Notes: generated by a model from the letters alone, not told the origin. Counted from the stretch's first letter, positions 45,356 to 57,954 are shown. The stretch: DNA of 64,000 nt from Bedellia somnulentella (GCA_963576735.1 OY755173.1:20492873-20556872); one strand, 5' to 3'. Translations and numbers: made by a program.

Positions 45356-46140
45356 ATTTAAAAATGTAGTTATTTTGTTTTGTTGGATGTCCTTACAGAG
45401 TGCTCCCATTAAGTTTTCATGAGGTTTGATAGCGTGGTTGCAACAATATATTACATAACTTAAAAATGACTCCGCGAATGACCGACCCTATTCATTATCG
45501 AAATTTGTATGAAAAATTAGGTTTCTGTCAAGTAGGTGAGAGGTCGTTTCCATTTTGTTAAAACATATATAAATTAAGTAATGTAAAAATAATTAGGTTT
45601 TTTTAAAAAACCAAGAGCTTACTTTGAAGCAAAAATATCAAGGATAAATTCTAAAAAGAAAACGTCAAAAAATATCTAGCTTAAGCTCGAAACACAAAAA
45701 ACAGTCACATTTCCACAAACAAGCGTACAAGACAGAAAATCTGTGCTTCCGAGAATTTGTGTAAAAAATGTACAAATCAAGATAAGAATATGTAACAGCG
45801 TACAAAAGAAGGAGAGGAAACAAAGGGACGGACCGACGGACAAACAAAGAGAAATAATAATTACCTACAATACACCCGCGGCTAGATAAGCCAGCCATGT
45901 ATACCTTTGAGGAATTTTCAAAGATTTCGCAATGGAGCTAGGAATGGGAACTGTTATAAAAAATCGTATATTTAGTAAGGAAACATGGGGTGTTTCTGAT
46001 TTTTCTATAGGACCCTAGCTGGACTTGCATCGTAATTATTAGGAAGATCCAAAACAATTAATTGAAAATATATCAATATTCCGTGTACGTAACTTTTTCT
46101 ATAATAATTTATTTTCAAGCCATGCCAGCAAACAAGAATG
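45356..46140. other. No supportable feature
   Basis: AT-rich; the ORFs here do not resemble proteins. Confidence 0.35.
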
Positions 46141-46144
46141 ACAA

Positions 46145-46262
46145 ACAAAGAGCGACCGGGGCGTATACCCGGAGGTCGTGGTTCGGGTCCCGCTAGTGTC
46201 GAAATTGTTACTTTCCTTAACTGATTGGTAAATAATCTCCAAATAAGGTTTCATGCACAAAC
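46145..46262 (+). mobile_element. tRNA-headed element, right half (copy 4)
   Basis: GCGACCGGGGCGTATACCCG, GTGGTTCGGGTCCCGC (B box) and CTAGTGTCGAAATTG match the right arm of the palindromic elements. A decayed 3' end follows (ATCTCCAAATAAGGTTTCAT). The left arm is missing. Confidence 0.7.
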
Positions 46263-46839
46263 AAGGCAAATTAACAATGACAAAGCCATGTAGATTTATT
46301 CGAGTGTTGATTTATAGCAAAATCTTTGAAAAAATATTAAAATAATAAAATTCCTTCGTCAATGTGAATTTTTATTCAATTAGTCAGCAAGTATGGACGC
46401 CACGGTTCGTCTTTGAGTTATGTTCGCGACGTTGCTTTGAAATGTTATAAACGCGATCTTTAATGTTTAAATTGGATAATTGTTTTACCTACATGTCCGG
46501 GACATTTTCATTTTATGTCTGCTTTTAATAAAAATTGGAGTAAATTGGGAAAATGATCGAAGTGGAGAACTTTATGGGAGGTCTTGGTCAGCGGTAGATA
46601 TCTTCTTAAGATTGTAAAGACGATGAATTAATTAATGTCGTGTGTTTGTGAATCAGTGGCAGAGATAATACTTGTCCTGTAGGTCTTTTATTTTATTATT
46701 TTTATTAATTGTTACACAAACAGCTTTAAAAGTACATAACATATTTTTTTAAAATATGACCCGGCTCCGTTAAAATAGCAAAAATACTGCACACATTATT
46801 TATCGCAATCATTCAAAAATATTATTATTTATCTTTATC
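46263..46839. other. No supportable feature
   Basis: AT-rich sequence without recognisable repeats. Confidence 0.35.
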
Positions 46840-46844
46840 CTCCA

Positions 46845-46918
46845 AAAGTATTAGTACCTCTGCCAACCCCTTCGGGGATATTCGGCGTGAACGTTTATGT
46901 TTATGTTATGTTTATGTT
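46845..46918 (+). repeat. SINE family B, last ~70 bases only
   Basis: AGTATTAGTACCTCTGCC, CCTTCGGGGATATTCGGC and a TTATG tail. CAAAAGTATT recurs after the tail, close to AAAAGTATT before it. Confidence 0.85.
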
Positions 46919-47658
46919 CAAAAGTATTATTTGTCTCAAACTAATAAAGAAACGATTTTACTATTAACCAGTAAGAAAAGCTAATTTCGTAAATTTTGCT
47001 GCGCTTGAAGCCCGTTTTCTGTCTGTTTAATGTATGTGTCGCAGGAAAATCGTCAAACTCGTTAGCTTATAAGTTCCCTAGGAAATTTGTAAGTTAACGG
47101 AAATCCGTCAAACAGCATGCGAATTTACATCTTACCTGATAAGTTTTAGGAAACTTATAAAATAACGGGCCTACCTCAGGAAACTTGTAAGTGGGGATCA
47201 TTTTTGACAAGTTTCCGAGTTTAAATTCTGTACTTTTAGGAACCTTACAAGTTTTCTGAATCCCGCTAGGCAAGTTGTCAATGCAGCGCTGGCGGCGCGA
47301 AGAGAGGGATGTTGGTCAATGCTGGCTGGCGGTGGTCACGTGACGTGACGCATTCGCATGTCTTTTCCTTTCTTACTTAATGCTAATCTCTTAATTTACT
47401 TTTATTTGCTGTCAATTACATAAAATTAAAACGATTTAAGAGTGTTCATTAAATATAATGTTGTATTATATATGTTAGTGGTACTTAATGGTTATATAGT
47501 AAAATAAAATAAGCATTTATTTCAAAGTGATATCAAAAGATAAATCATTATTTTTTGAACGTCAAATTTCAATTTAATACTAAGGTTACTTCAGATGCAG
47601 TGCCCCGCCAAGTCGAGCGCGAAGCAAACACTGCCGTACCATCCTTTTCTGGAACCGT

Positions 47659-48095
47659 ACATACATACATACATATACTCACGCCATTAATTCCCATTGG
47701 GGTAGGCAGAGACTATCGATCGCCACTTTGTACGATCCTGACAAACCTCTCTAGCTTCGCTTACATCCATCAATCTTTTCATACATGCTCTTTTATTCTT
47801 CATACTTCGGACGCCAGCCTTTTTGAGCACACTCTCAATTTGGTCCAAGTGTGTTCTCCGTGGTCGTCCTCTACTAACATTACCATCCACACTAGCTCTA
47901 TAGATCCCTTTTACCAATTTTCTATCATCCATCCTCTCTATGTGCCCAAACCATCTCAACATTCCTTTTTCTATCTTTCTTACAATATCATCTTTCACAC
48001 CACACTTTTCACGAATAACGCTATTTCTCACTCGGTCACACAATCTAACATTACAAATTTTTCTGAGGGACCTCATCTCTACTGCATTCAATCCA
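47659..48095 (-). mobile_element. RTE-type LINE, 5'-truncated (copy 2)
   Basis: A minus-strand frame of 134 codons: MNAVEMRSLRKICNVRLCD, then KIEKGMLRWFGHIERMDD, GNVSRGRPRRTH and EVCQDRTKWRSIVSAYPNGN. This is the RTE RT C terminus, followed leftward by the TATG tail. It is intact over its length but lacks all catalytic parts. Confidence 0.88.
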
Positions 48096-48444
48096 AAATT
48101 TCAAGTCAGTAGATCAATTAATTCCGAAGTTAAACTAATGCAGAGTTTCTCACTTTCGACATTGACTGACTGACTCACTGATCATCAAAATAGAACATGT
48201 TTTTTCCATAGACCTAGAGAGCTGAAATATGGTACAGAGGTAGATTTCAACGCGCACATAAAGAAAAACTATTAGAACAAGGTTTATTTGAGATCTGGAC
48301 TACCTGGTGACGCTGATGAGGAAACATAATAAGAGTACTGCCAAACTATAATAAGCGTATTTACGAGAAATAGTAGTCGATTAACTGTATTCTACTCAAT
48401 AAATAAAAATATTCAGTCCAATAATTGTCGTAAAAGAAAACCAA

Positions 48445-48515
48445 AGGCTTTTTAAGTGATTGTTGAGTGAAGTGGCTGCGTACCCACCGCCACCTTCTAA
48501 TTCTGTAGCTCAAAC
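48445..48515 (+). repeat. SINE family A scrap
   Basis: GGCTTTTTAAGTGATTGTTG and TACCCACCGCCACC resemble the centre of family A. Confidence 0.4.
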
Positions 48516-48721
48516 TATTGTGATTCGCTACTGTGATGTGAGTGATTGAAAAGCAAGTCAGATAGTTGGTTGATTTACAATATAATAAAAATCCGTAATA
48601 GTAATCAATTGTTCGTAGTTTTCGTTTATTATTACGTAAGATTAACGGCTAGTTAGCCAGTTCCTCATTTATATTTAAAACATTGTCATTACTTTAAATT
48701 CATGCTTTTTATTTACTCAAG

Positions 48722-48894
48722 TGCCGTGTAGTGTCGGCTTAGAATAACACTACCCGTGGGTGATCGTAAGAGGCGACTAAGGGTATAGGGGCTTTTTAAG
48801 TGATTTTTGGGCGAAGTGGTTGGAGACCCGTCACCAAAAACATTTATTATTACCATATTTTCTCAATCAACTTCAATTGGCAGAGGAGTTTTTT
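48722..48894 (+). repeat. SINE family A, cut at the right TIR
   Basis: The head CCGTGTAGTGTCGGCTTAG through GGTTGGAGACCCGTCACC is good. It ends at the right 76-bp TIR instead of a tail. Confidence 0.8.
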
Positions 48895-49484
48895 GTTTGA
48901 CGGATTTCCGTCAACTTACAACTTTCCTAGGAAACTAACAAGTTAACGAGTTTGACGATTTTCCTGCGACATGTGCACACAATATACAGTATATAGACCA
49001 GTGTTTTAAAAGAAATTAAATTAACACCTGAAGGCGTCATTAGATTCGGTTACGACTTATATATTACATACGCAGTTTTATATAATATAAGAGTTGAAAA
49101 AGTATGTGTAGTTATTTTTCCAATCGCAATAATAATGATAGTTTTAGGGCAGAATAAAACTAATATAAATGTATATTTACAATAAAAATGTGCTTCTCTT
49201 CATCTTATTTAATAAATAATCAAACAATTCATTTGAGTGAGTTTTATAAGCAGCTGTTATTATTTTCGAACGATTTCAAAACTGAGCAGTGTTCAGGGAT
49301 GTGTAAACGTGAATAATTGTGCTATCTTGTGATAAGCTCATTAGGGTTGGCTCTATTCATTTTACTAATTATGAAACTAATGGTATTGTAATAAACAACA
49401 TTGATTCACATTAATTCTCGTCGGGGTAAGCAAAGTTGTTTTTTTATGATACAGGGAATCCTCTCACTTTTTTATATAAATATG

Positions 49485-49725
49485 CATACATACATATATG
49501 TACATATACTCATGGCTATAAATCCCTAGAAAGGGTAGCTAGAGCTAAGGAATTTAAAATTATTCAGCCACTTTTGGAAGTTGCGTGGGGAAAAGATGAT
49601 AAAATAAGGGTTGTTGGTGATGGATCTCCAACCGCATCGCCCAAAAATCCCTTAAAAGCCCAAATGCCGTTAGTCGCCTCTACATCCACCGGAAGAAATG
49701 GGGTAGTGCTATTCTAAGCTGACAT
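49485..49725 (-). repeat. SINE family A, full length
   Basis: Tail at the left (ACATACATATATGTACATAT), all body blocks in antisense, head at the right near CTATTCTAAGCTGACA. Confidence 0.87.
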
Positions 49726-50628
49726 ATAAATATGTTCTCTTTTATGTGTCAAACTTAAAATTCCCACTTTTTGATGACTTTTTAGGAAAGTCATGTTTTA
49801 TCATCGTTTTAAATCATTTGCTTGGTTAACATGTGCAAACATATATTATTAAGTGTTGTAGAAGTTGCATTTTTTTAATTTTAGATATCTCTTAAGCTTT
49901 GTCTTAAAATGTAGGAACAAATTTGTCGTCTAGCAGTTCAGAATAGCAATGTATGCCTGCAACTATGAATGTAATGTGGACTAAAAAACATTTAGTTCAT
50001 TAGTTAGCTAATCAGAAAGTGGGAATTGGAGCATAAAATTGCAAAATTTGCAAAGCATCAGCAGTGATGTGACAAGTCCCGTCTTCGTATTAATATTTTA
50101 AAAGAAATGACTAACAAAAAATATGAGCCATGTAACTGACGAAATTATTTAAAATTTATTTTCTGCCACTATACTGCCCTGTCTACTATTTGCATTATGT
50201 TATAAATATACATATGTATATAAATAGTAAGCATAACAACAGGACCACAGTAGAACGGTAGCACCCCTAATATCGGCAAAGTCGACTGCTTCAGGCCTCC
50301 AGTTCACATATCCAAATTTTTGCCTGATCAAAGGAGGCGTGCCCGTGACGCTCTTTGACTCGCTAATCAAATTAACAAAACGTGCCTTTGCGCGGAAAAA
50401 TATGTCTGTCAGTTACTCCGTGTGTGCCTTCGGCTAAATTAGCAGGGGTGTGGGGCGCGTCGGGGAGGGAGCTAAGGTACTTTATGATTTTGTGGCTGTT
50501 GGGTGGTCTGTATGCAGTTTTTTTGCATAGAAAAAAATATTTATCTTTTGTTTTTTTAATAGTATAAGAAACATAGTTTTTCAATAGTTACAAATCTTTA
50601 CATTTTTTTTCCTATTTACTGCTATTTG
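49726..50628. other. Spacer with one GC-richer island
   Basis: 50,240-50,560 is GC-richer and complex (AGGAGGCGTGCCCGTGACGC, GGGGCGCGTCGGGGAGGGAG), matching nothing else here. Its ORFs on both strands are not recognisable. Confidence 0.3.
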
Positions 50629-50872
50629 CTGTGTAGTGTTGGCATAAAATAGCACTACCCCATTTCTTCCGGTGGGTGTACGTAAGAGGCGACTAACGGT
50701 ATTGGGGCTTTTAAGGGATTTTTGGGCGATGCGGTTTGAGTCCCATCACCCACAACCTTTATTTTACCATCTTTTCCCCACACAACTTTCCAAAAGTGGC
50801 TGATGAATTTCTAATTCCTTAGCTCTGGCTACCCCTTCGATGGATTTATAGCCGTAAGTATATGTATGTATG
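50629..50872 (+). repeat. SINE family A, full length
   Basis: A complete copy, head CTGTGTAGTGTTGGCATAA, tail TATATGTATGTATG. Its core reads GCGGTTTGAGTCCC, the best B-box match in the family, supporting a Pol III origin. Confidence 0.88.
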
Positions 50873-52169
50873 TTACTGCTAAATGAGTGTCGAAGGGTTT
50901 GTAATACAGCCGTAAGTTAATAAAAGTATTCCTAATATAACTTAAAGCAAGGTTAACTGAAGTATTAAGTATTATTAAAAATACATCAGTTGACTATATT
51001 GAATAATACCACCACGGCTAATTTTCATACAATATAGATTTACTGCGTGTGTTAAGGCGGAAATCTATTTAAAAAAACTGGATCTATCGAAGGAATTTCG
51101 AAAAAAATACAACAAAAGATTTTTTTCTTATCCAGGGGTCGAAGAATCATAGAATATTTCGTAGTAGTCAAAAATATAGGCTTTTATTTTGCTACCTTTC
51201 TGAGGCAACACTTATTTCCTCGTGAGCGATCTATATATTTTTGTCAGTTGACAGCTTATAATGAATATGCAATGTAAATCTGTGATATCGTAAAAATACT
51301 CGAAAATGGAAATCAATTTATATCCGAATCGTTTTAAACTGACAGCGTTCAATTCAAAGTTTCCAGTCAAACGGACTATTTTTATACAATTTTGTCATAT
51401 TCAGGTCTGACGGGTTTATTAGCCTTGCGATAATACATTTACATATTTATACTTTTCAAATGTCTGCCTACTTTTATGGTCTATACTTTAGACCCTTTAG
51501 ACTCTAAAGGGTTGAGTATAAGGCTTATTAGGCTTATAACCTGGAGGTACAAGTTCACTTCAGTGAAATTACTATTTGTTTGCCAATAGGCTTTTGAAGG
51601 TTAAAGCACCTGTTTTTGTAAAAAATAAAACGATTCCGTGCTTTGGAGAATATGTGAAACCGGCTGTGTTTTTAAAAACTACCGCATCGAACTAGGCCAG
51701 TGTGGTGGACTTTGTTCTAATCGCTCTATTTTAGATACCCTCGATTACCTCGGCGGAGTCTACATGGCTTGTAATGTGATCATGACATTTCTCATCGTCA
51801 ATTAATTTCACTATAATCACAGCACACCTTAATCTACCTATTTTAACTAATCCAACATCCATACATATTCAAAAACATGAAACATCTCAACAAAACAAAT
51901 CGGCGAAGCAGCTAAACCAATCTGGTAGTCGCGCAGATAAGGCGTTCGTCTGAGGTACAGTCGAGTAGATAAGCGTCTTTCATTACTGGCGTGTCGCGGC
52001 GGAAGGCGGCAGTGACAACAAATCTTGCTGAGTTATTTGTGGCTGTGAGGGACTGTCGCCGAGTGTACTGCTGAATTCGCTTCACTGGGCTTGGGGTTGT
52101 GTGCTTTTGGGAGGCTTGTAAGGAAGTAGGGGTTTCGGGCCTTTTAGAGTATATTATTTTTGTGTTAGG
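50873..52169. other. Spacer; possible repeat scrap at 51,680-51,780 and GC-richer island at 51,900-52,150
   Basis: GGCCAGTGTGGTGGACTTTG resembles a common lepidopteran repeat motif. The 51,900-52,150 island includes two GATAAG words but no recognisable exon. Confidence 0.3.
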
Positions 52170-52335
52170 TGGCGGCTAAGAATAATGTGAAGTGATTATT
52201 TGGGGAGTATGTCTGGGGACCCAATTCTGACCATCCTATATTTTACAAATCGATTCCCCACTCAACATCCAAAAGTAGTTAGAAATTTTTAATATTTAAG
52301 CTCTGGTACTCCACTAAACGTGAAAGTATACGTAC
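52170..52335 (+). repeat. SINE family A, very diverged
   Basis: GGCGGCTAAGAATAATGTGA, CCCACTCAACATCCAAAAGT and GCTCTGGTACTCCA follow the family A order with many changes. Confidence 0.45.
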
Positions 52336-52805
52336 CTATATAAAATATATACATAAATAATAAAAATTATGTCAAACGAATTTAGTTTTGATAGTGTGCT
52401 ATAAACAGTTCTGCCAAAAATAAAACAAATCTTGGGTTGAAATACTATTGTCACAAAAAATCGATAATATGCCAGCTACCTTTTCTAATTGCTTTTTTTC
52501 ATAGGAAAACTCGTGAATGAAATAATGAGTGCATTAAACGTTTCAGTCATGAATGGCCGTCACGTCAGGACAATGCGTTTTGTAGGTAAATGGAAAAATG
52601 TCGATGGCACACGAGGGCAATTTCCGCTGAGTGACGGCGCGTCATGGAATGATGGGCAGTGCATAGCTCTATGGTTTTAGTGTTGGCTTTGTTATTAATG
52701 ATTTTATGTGATTTAATCTCTGATGCTAAAATGATACATTACAATTTATAAATCTATAATGAGGGAATCAATTTTTTTTTTATAATGCATGCCTATGGTA
52801 CAGCG

Positions 52806-53178
52806 ACATGATAGTCCAGTGGGTAGAACACCCACCCGAAGAACAGAAGGGCGTGAGTTCCAATCCTGGGACGGGCCTACACCAATTTGTCTTTTCTAAA
52901 GTCATATGTGTGGTTAATTTATCATGGTTGCTAACGGTGAGGGAAAACATCGTGAGGAAACCCACATGGCTGAGTTGTACTTAGTCATGTGACAGTGTAT
53001 TCGTACAAAACGGCGATAGGCCTGCCCCCTATCACGTGAGTACACTGTCAAAGCAAAACGTGGGTACCTTCTCTGGAAACTAGATGGCGCTTGCCATGTG
53101 AGTTCAGGAGTATTGGTACCTCTGCCAACCCCTTCGGGGATAAACGGCGTGAACGTTTATGTTATGTTATGTTATGCC
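52806..53178 (+). repeat. SINE family B, beta subfamily, full length
   Basis: A box ATGATAGTCCAGTGGGTAG, GAAGGGCGTGAGTTCCAATC with the B box, the beta block and a (TTATG)n tail. ATGCCTATGG occurs before (52,787) and after the insertion, with six extra bases on the left. Confidence 0.92.
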
Positions 53179-53477
53179 TATGGAAACATGTGAAGTAGTG
53201 TTATGATGAGCTCAAATTTCATGGCAATTAAAGAAATCAAATAGAAGTCGAGACCTTTTTTGAAAATGTAATAACCATCAAGAGGAATGCAAACTGTATG
53301 TATTGCATTCAGCAGGAATCAAAAAAATGTTGCCAGTTATATTGGTTAAATATAAATTTTTGAAAATTATCCTTATATAAAATAAATATACGCAATTTTC
53401 TAAAAAAACTAGGGACATCGACTAATAAGATACTACAGATACAGATAAAGTTTTTAATAGCATTCATTTATTATTGA

Positions 53478-53853
53478 CGACATGATAGTCCAGTGGGTAG
53501 AACACCCGCCCGAAAAAACAGAAGGGCGTGAGTTCCAATCCTGGGTCGGGCCTACACCAATTTGTCTACTCTAAAGTCATATGTGTGGTTAATTTATCAT
53601 GGTTGCTAACGGTGAGGGAAAACATCGTGAGGAAACCCACATGGCTGAGTTGTACTTAGTCATGTGACAGTGTATTCGTACAAAACGGCGATAGGCCTGC
53701 CCCCTATCACGTGAGTACACTGTCTAAGCAAAACGTGGGTACCTTCTCTGGAAACTAGATGGCGCTTGCCATGTGAGTTCAGGAGTATTGGTACCTCTGC
53801 CAACCCCTTTGGGGATAAACGGCGTGAACGTTTATGTTTATGTATGTTATGTC
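53478..53853 (+). repeat. SINE family B, beta subfamily, with target duplication
   Basis: A full-length beta copy. CATTTATTATTGA before the head and CATTTATTATTAA after the tail form a 13-bp duplication with one mismatch. It is very close in sequence to the copy at 52.8 kb. Confidence 0.93.
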
Positions 53854-54146
53854 ATTTATTATTAACTATAAAATGTTGAAATAACAGAAACAAAAAGAGC
53901 AGTTAGAGAACATTGCTGCCGATTTCGAAGCTCGAGAGTTTTGCCAGAATAATTCGAAGATCATCATTATTTTACAAAATATATGTGCGAATTACTTTTA
54001 CAAGCTTAAGATCTTTCAATTGACAAACCTATAATATGTAGACGTTCACAATTCTAATACCTGAATCAAACTTCATGCAAGGCGAGACACTGTCTTTTTA
54101 TGAGGCGTAATATGCGATAATTTTTCTAATTTAATAATAACGCGAT

Positions 54147-54500
54147 AACATAACATAATATAAAAGTTCACGCCGCATATCCCCGAAGGGGTTGGCAGAG
54201 GTACTTATACTTCTGAACATCACGTGACTTTGTCACCTGGTGTTCAGAGTACCCACGTTTTGCATGGACAGTGTACTCACGTGATAGGCCGTTTTGTACG
54301 AATACACTGTCACATGACTAAGTCCAACTCAGCCATGTGGGTTTCCTCACGATGTTTTCCCTCACCGTTAACAACCATGATAAATTAACCACACATATGT
54401 CTTTAGAAAAGACAAATTGGTGTAGGCCCGACCCAGGATTTGAACACTAGTCGTTTGCACGATAACCGAGTGTTCTACCCACCACTGGGCTATCACGGTT
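54147..54500 (-). repeat. SINE family B, alpha subfamily, full length
   Basis: An AACATAACATAATAT tail at the left, body, then the antisense head (ATTTGAACACTAGTCG, CTGGGCTATCACGG) at the right. Confidence 0.9.
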
Positions 54501-54682
54501 GCACCCTACCTACCTACCCTACAATCACTTGAAAAGTCCAATACCTTCCTACAATTACTTAAAAAGTCCAATACCTTCCTACAATCACTTAAAAAGTACA
54601 ATACCTTAAGACCTACCCACCTCTAACGACACTCACGGAAAGAAATGGGTCAGTGCCATTGTAAGCCATCACTACACACCAA
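54501..54682 (-). repeat. SINE family A variant with triplicated block
   Basis: Antisense family A head (GTGATGGCTTACAATGGC) and CCCATTTCTTTCCGTGAG are present. The CACTTAAAAAGTCCAATACC block is repeated three times, about 38 bases apart. Confidence 0.65.
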
Positions 54683-56605
54683 TTTTTATCACACATCATA
54701 TTATGCCTTATACCTTATGCATCTTAAATACATTTATATTCAACTTTCACAAAAACGAAATAACGCTTTTTATGATTCAGTCTACTCCATCGAGGATACA
54801 TATTTTAAAACAAACTTCCGCTATGATTCACAACAGTAACGCAGCTAATCTCTGCAATAATCAAACGAAAAGAAATTTTCTCCGTCTGAAAAGATTTCGC
54901 TAAAAGGAATTAATGCAAAACAAAAGGCTTTCTTGGTATCTGCGTTGATCTGGGCGGAGTATGGGCGGGCGGGCGCAGTAAATTACTGAATGGGCGTCAA
55001 CCCCCAGCCATGTATCAATCAACTACTCACAGATTTATGGGACAGTACACTTCGAATCGTTAGCCTTTGAGACGCGCTGAAATGTGCTTAGGGGTGGAAA
55101 TGTTGCGAGCTTTTTTCACGATTCTTTTCTGTTGACTCTTTTTATTGTCTTTGTGCTGCTCTTTTCATTGTTCGGTAATGTGATGAGGAAAGAATTAGTC
55201 GGTTAGTTTAAAATTAGTTGATAGCGCATTCAAACTGCCATGTTAGAGAGCAAAATGGGCTATCTAACAGGCTGATGCCTGAAATAGAAAGAAAACTATA
55301 ACTTTGATAAGTTATAGTTTTCTATATCAATATGTTTTCACTAACTAAAAATTATAATACCGCAAAAAAATATATTTTTTATAAGTTACATTAAATGGCA
55401 TGCCTTTATGTTTGTATACTTACTCATTTTGAAATATTAAATAAGTTACGATATATTTTGGTTTACAATACCAGATCGATCATGAAGTTGATTTAAGGAT
55501 GTTAAGAATATAAGAGTTGTTAAAATTTGATGTTTGTGTTAATAAGGCATTATGTATATCAGACTAGAGTAACTACGATTAGAAATTCTAAAATAACATA
55601 CACTTACGGACGTTGGTTGGGAGAATAAAAAAAAATCCTTAGTTGTGGTAAGATATGGGTTAGTGCTTCTCACTAGCAATAAAAAAACGAGTTCAAATAA
55701 TGACGTGAAGGTGAAGCCGTAGTCCAACCTAATGTATATCAACTGCATTGTTATGGACTTCTGCATTTCTATCTGAATAGTTTTTATATTTCATCCCTTC
55801 ATAGAAGACAATGAAATTTAATTTCAATGAATGTACCTCGGTAATTTTATTGAAATTACATCTTTGGTTCATATATCAAGACATTTTTTATTGACTTAAG
55901 GAAATCCATATAATTATCTTATACTTCAGCATACGGCTTGATAGTAAAAAGCTATGGTGGTTGAATTACCCCAATACAGTGGGCTGTTATAAAACGTAAC
56001 ATGATTTTCAGAAAAAAAAACTTTATGGCTACCTTTACGGGGATTGACGTCAGTGTACTTAAGAACTGTGAAATAAATATTGTAAAACTGTAAGCTCCCA
56101 AAAGATAATAAAACAAAATAAATAAAATACTCCTTTGTTCCAATTTAAGACTGTTATGTTATTTGGAAAATAAAAAAAATATTAATATTACATATCAAAA
56201 CGTATAAGAGCGGGTTATATAACACCTGATGCATTTTTCAACGATCGTGATCAAAATTGCTAGTTGTAGTAATTTAATTTAACATTGTAAGGCGCATCGG
56301 CTGCTTGGCAGCTGTACAATAATATTGAGTTAGCAGAGACGTCTCCTGAATAACGATTTAATTAACATTTTACACTTTTCATGCCATAGGAATGGAGTTG
56401 TGTGTATATTTCAGCTTGATATGAAAATAACTTCATCATTTATAATATTGTAATATTGTTTTTCTCAAAATCTCTTCGCATTCGTTAGGGATTACTAGTC
56501 TATTGCGGTGTCTTACCATAATATCATACAGCTAAGTGAATGTCAGCTATTTGTGATTTATTACAATGAATTTGCTTATAAATCAAAAATGTTATCGCGT
56601 TATAG
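54683..56605. other. Spacer; one perfect hairpin at 55,291-55,322
   Basis: GAAAACTATAACTT and its exact reverse complement enclose a TGAT loop at 55,291-55,322. 54,930-55,100 is GC-richer and unassigned. No gene was seen. Confidence 0.4.
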
Positions 56606-56873
56606 ACATATGTGTGGTTAATTTATCATGGTTGTTAACAGTGAGGGAAAACATCGTGAGGAAACCCACATGGCTGAGTTGTACTTAGTCATGTGACAGT
56701 GTATTCGTACAAAACGACGATAGGCCTGCCCCCTATCACGTGAGTACACTGTCCATGCAAAACGTGGGTACTCTGAACACCAGGTGACAAAGTCACGTGA
56801 TGTTCAGAAGTATTAGTACCTCTGCCAACCCCTTCGGGGATATGCGGCGTGAACGTTTATGTTTATGTTTATG
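56606..56873 (+). repeat. SINE family B, alpha, 5'-truncated
   Basis: Starts at ACATATGTGTGGTTAATTTA within the body, contains the alpha block CTGAACACCAGGTGAC and ends in (TTTATG)n. Confidence 0.88.
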
Positions 56874-57223
56874 TAGGGTAGGGTATCCAACCACTTGTTT
56901 CTCCCCTTTACTTCCATAAGTTAGTGACAAAAATCTTATTGCGAATAAAACTCCTTTTTGAACTTTACGACGAGTCCCATAATTCAACATTAAGTCAGGT
57001 TATGTTCTTATATTTACTGTAGATCAGTTTTATTTTCGAATTGCAGGCCCGAGAAGTGATCAAGTAGATTGTGGTATTAATGTTTCAACATCAATTGTAA
57101 ATCAACATCGTTAAAAAATTTGTTTCCAAACCTAAACCTAGTTTGGAACATACATTGATGTTCACGTTTTAGTAACAAGTAAAAATTGTTGCCACCTCTT
57201 AATACTTACAGAATAATATATTA

Positions 57224-57476
57224 ATTTGCACTTATTTATAACTAGCTTTCTACCCACGTGTTCAACCATACATACATACATATACTCACGGCTATATTTT
57301 CCTAGAATTATATATTCTATATATATTCCCAGGAATTATAAATTCATCAGCCACTTTTGGAAGTTGATAATTATGCATATTTAAGAATAACACATAATAA
57401 TAAATAATATATAATAATTAACTTGTCTATTTGGTAAAAGACGTGGGTAAAAAGCTAGTTATAAATAAGTGCAAAT
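57224..57476. repeat. 36-bp inverted repeats around a SINE A fragment
   Basis: ATTTGCACTTATTTATAACT then AGCTTTCTACCCACGT (57,224-57,259) is inverted at 57,441-57,476 with one mismatch. AACTAGCTTT resembles the start of the family C repeats. A SINE A piece (57,266-57,366, minus strand, TATG tail at left) lies inside. Confidence 0.65.
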
Positions 57477-57954
57477 CAATAGACAAGTTATAATAGATAA
57501 AGAAGGAAAGAGTATCAAATAATATTATTTAGAGTAGACTAAAAAAAAAGAACAAAAATTTTAATTAACATACCCATTGATAAAATAAACAGTATGGCAA
57601 TCAGATTAGTTTTAGTTTTGTTTTTTTAGTAGTTGTAAGAAACAATAGCTGTAATGTTAGAATAATTTTGTAAATAATACCTACTTTTTATAAGATGAAA
57701 TTAGTAATCGTGTGAGGTCTTCCGCAATACAGGTCTTATCCGAGTGCGGGGCCTTTAGAAACCTGTAATATTAAATTATTTATGAAAAATAAAAAAAAAT
57801 ACGAAAATCTGTAACACTATTTAACCTATACTTACAATTACCCATTTTGAATAACTGTCCAAAATTTATTTAAGTTTAGATAAATAGTTTCTTTAAATTA
57901 TGTTAAATAAAATTATGTTGGTATGTTAAAGTTGAATCATGCTTAAAAATATCC
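57477..57954. other. No supportable feature
   Basis: AT-rich spacer. Confidence 0.35.

Larger units (their letters stand above)
47038..48970. mobile_element. DNA-transposon-like unit with 76-bp TIRs
   Basis: 47,038-47,113 and 48,895-48,970 are inverted repeats of equal length with about six mismatches. They begin GTCGCAGGAAAATCGTCAAA and end CGGAAATCCGTCAAAC. ATGT lies directly outside both ends, a possible 4-bp target duplication. AGGAAACTTGTAAG-like words recur inside the left end. No transposase was seen; the interior holds an RTE LINE fragment and SINE A. The superfamily is not assigned. Confidence 0.75.

Noticed and set aside
47555..48112. Plus-strand 185-codon ORF
   Set aside because: It lies antisense to the RTE reverse-transcriptase C terminus and includes TATG-tail sequence; no recognisable motif.
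52489..52680. 63-codon ORF as a small gene
   Set aside because: No signal peptide, domain or conserved-looking start context; the length is expected by chance.
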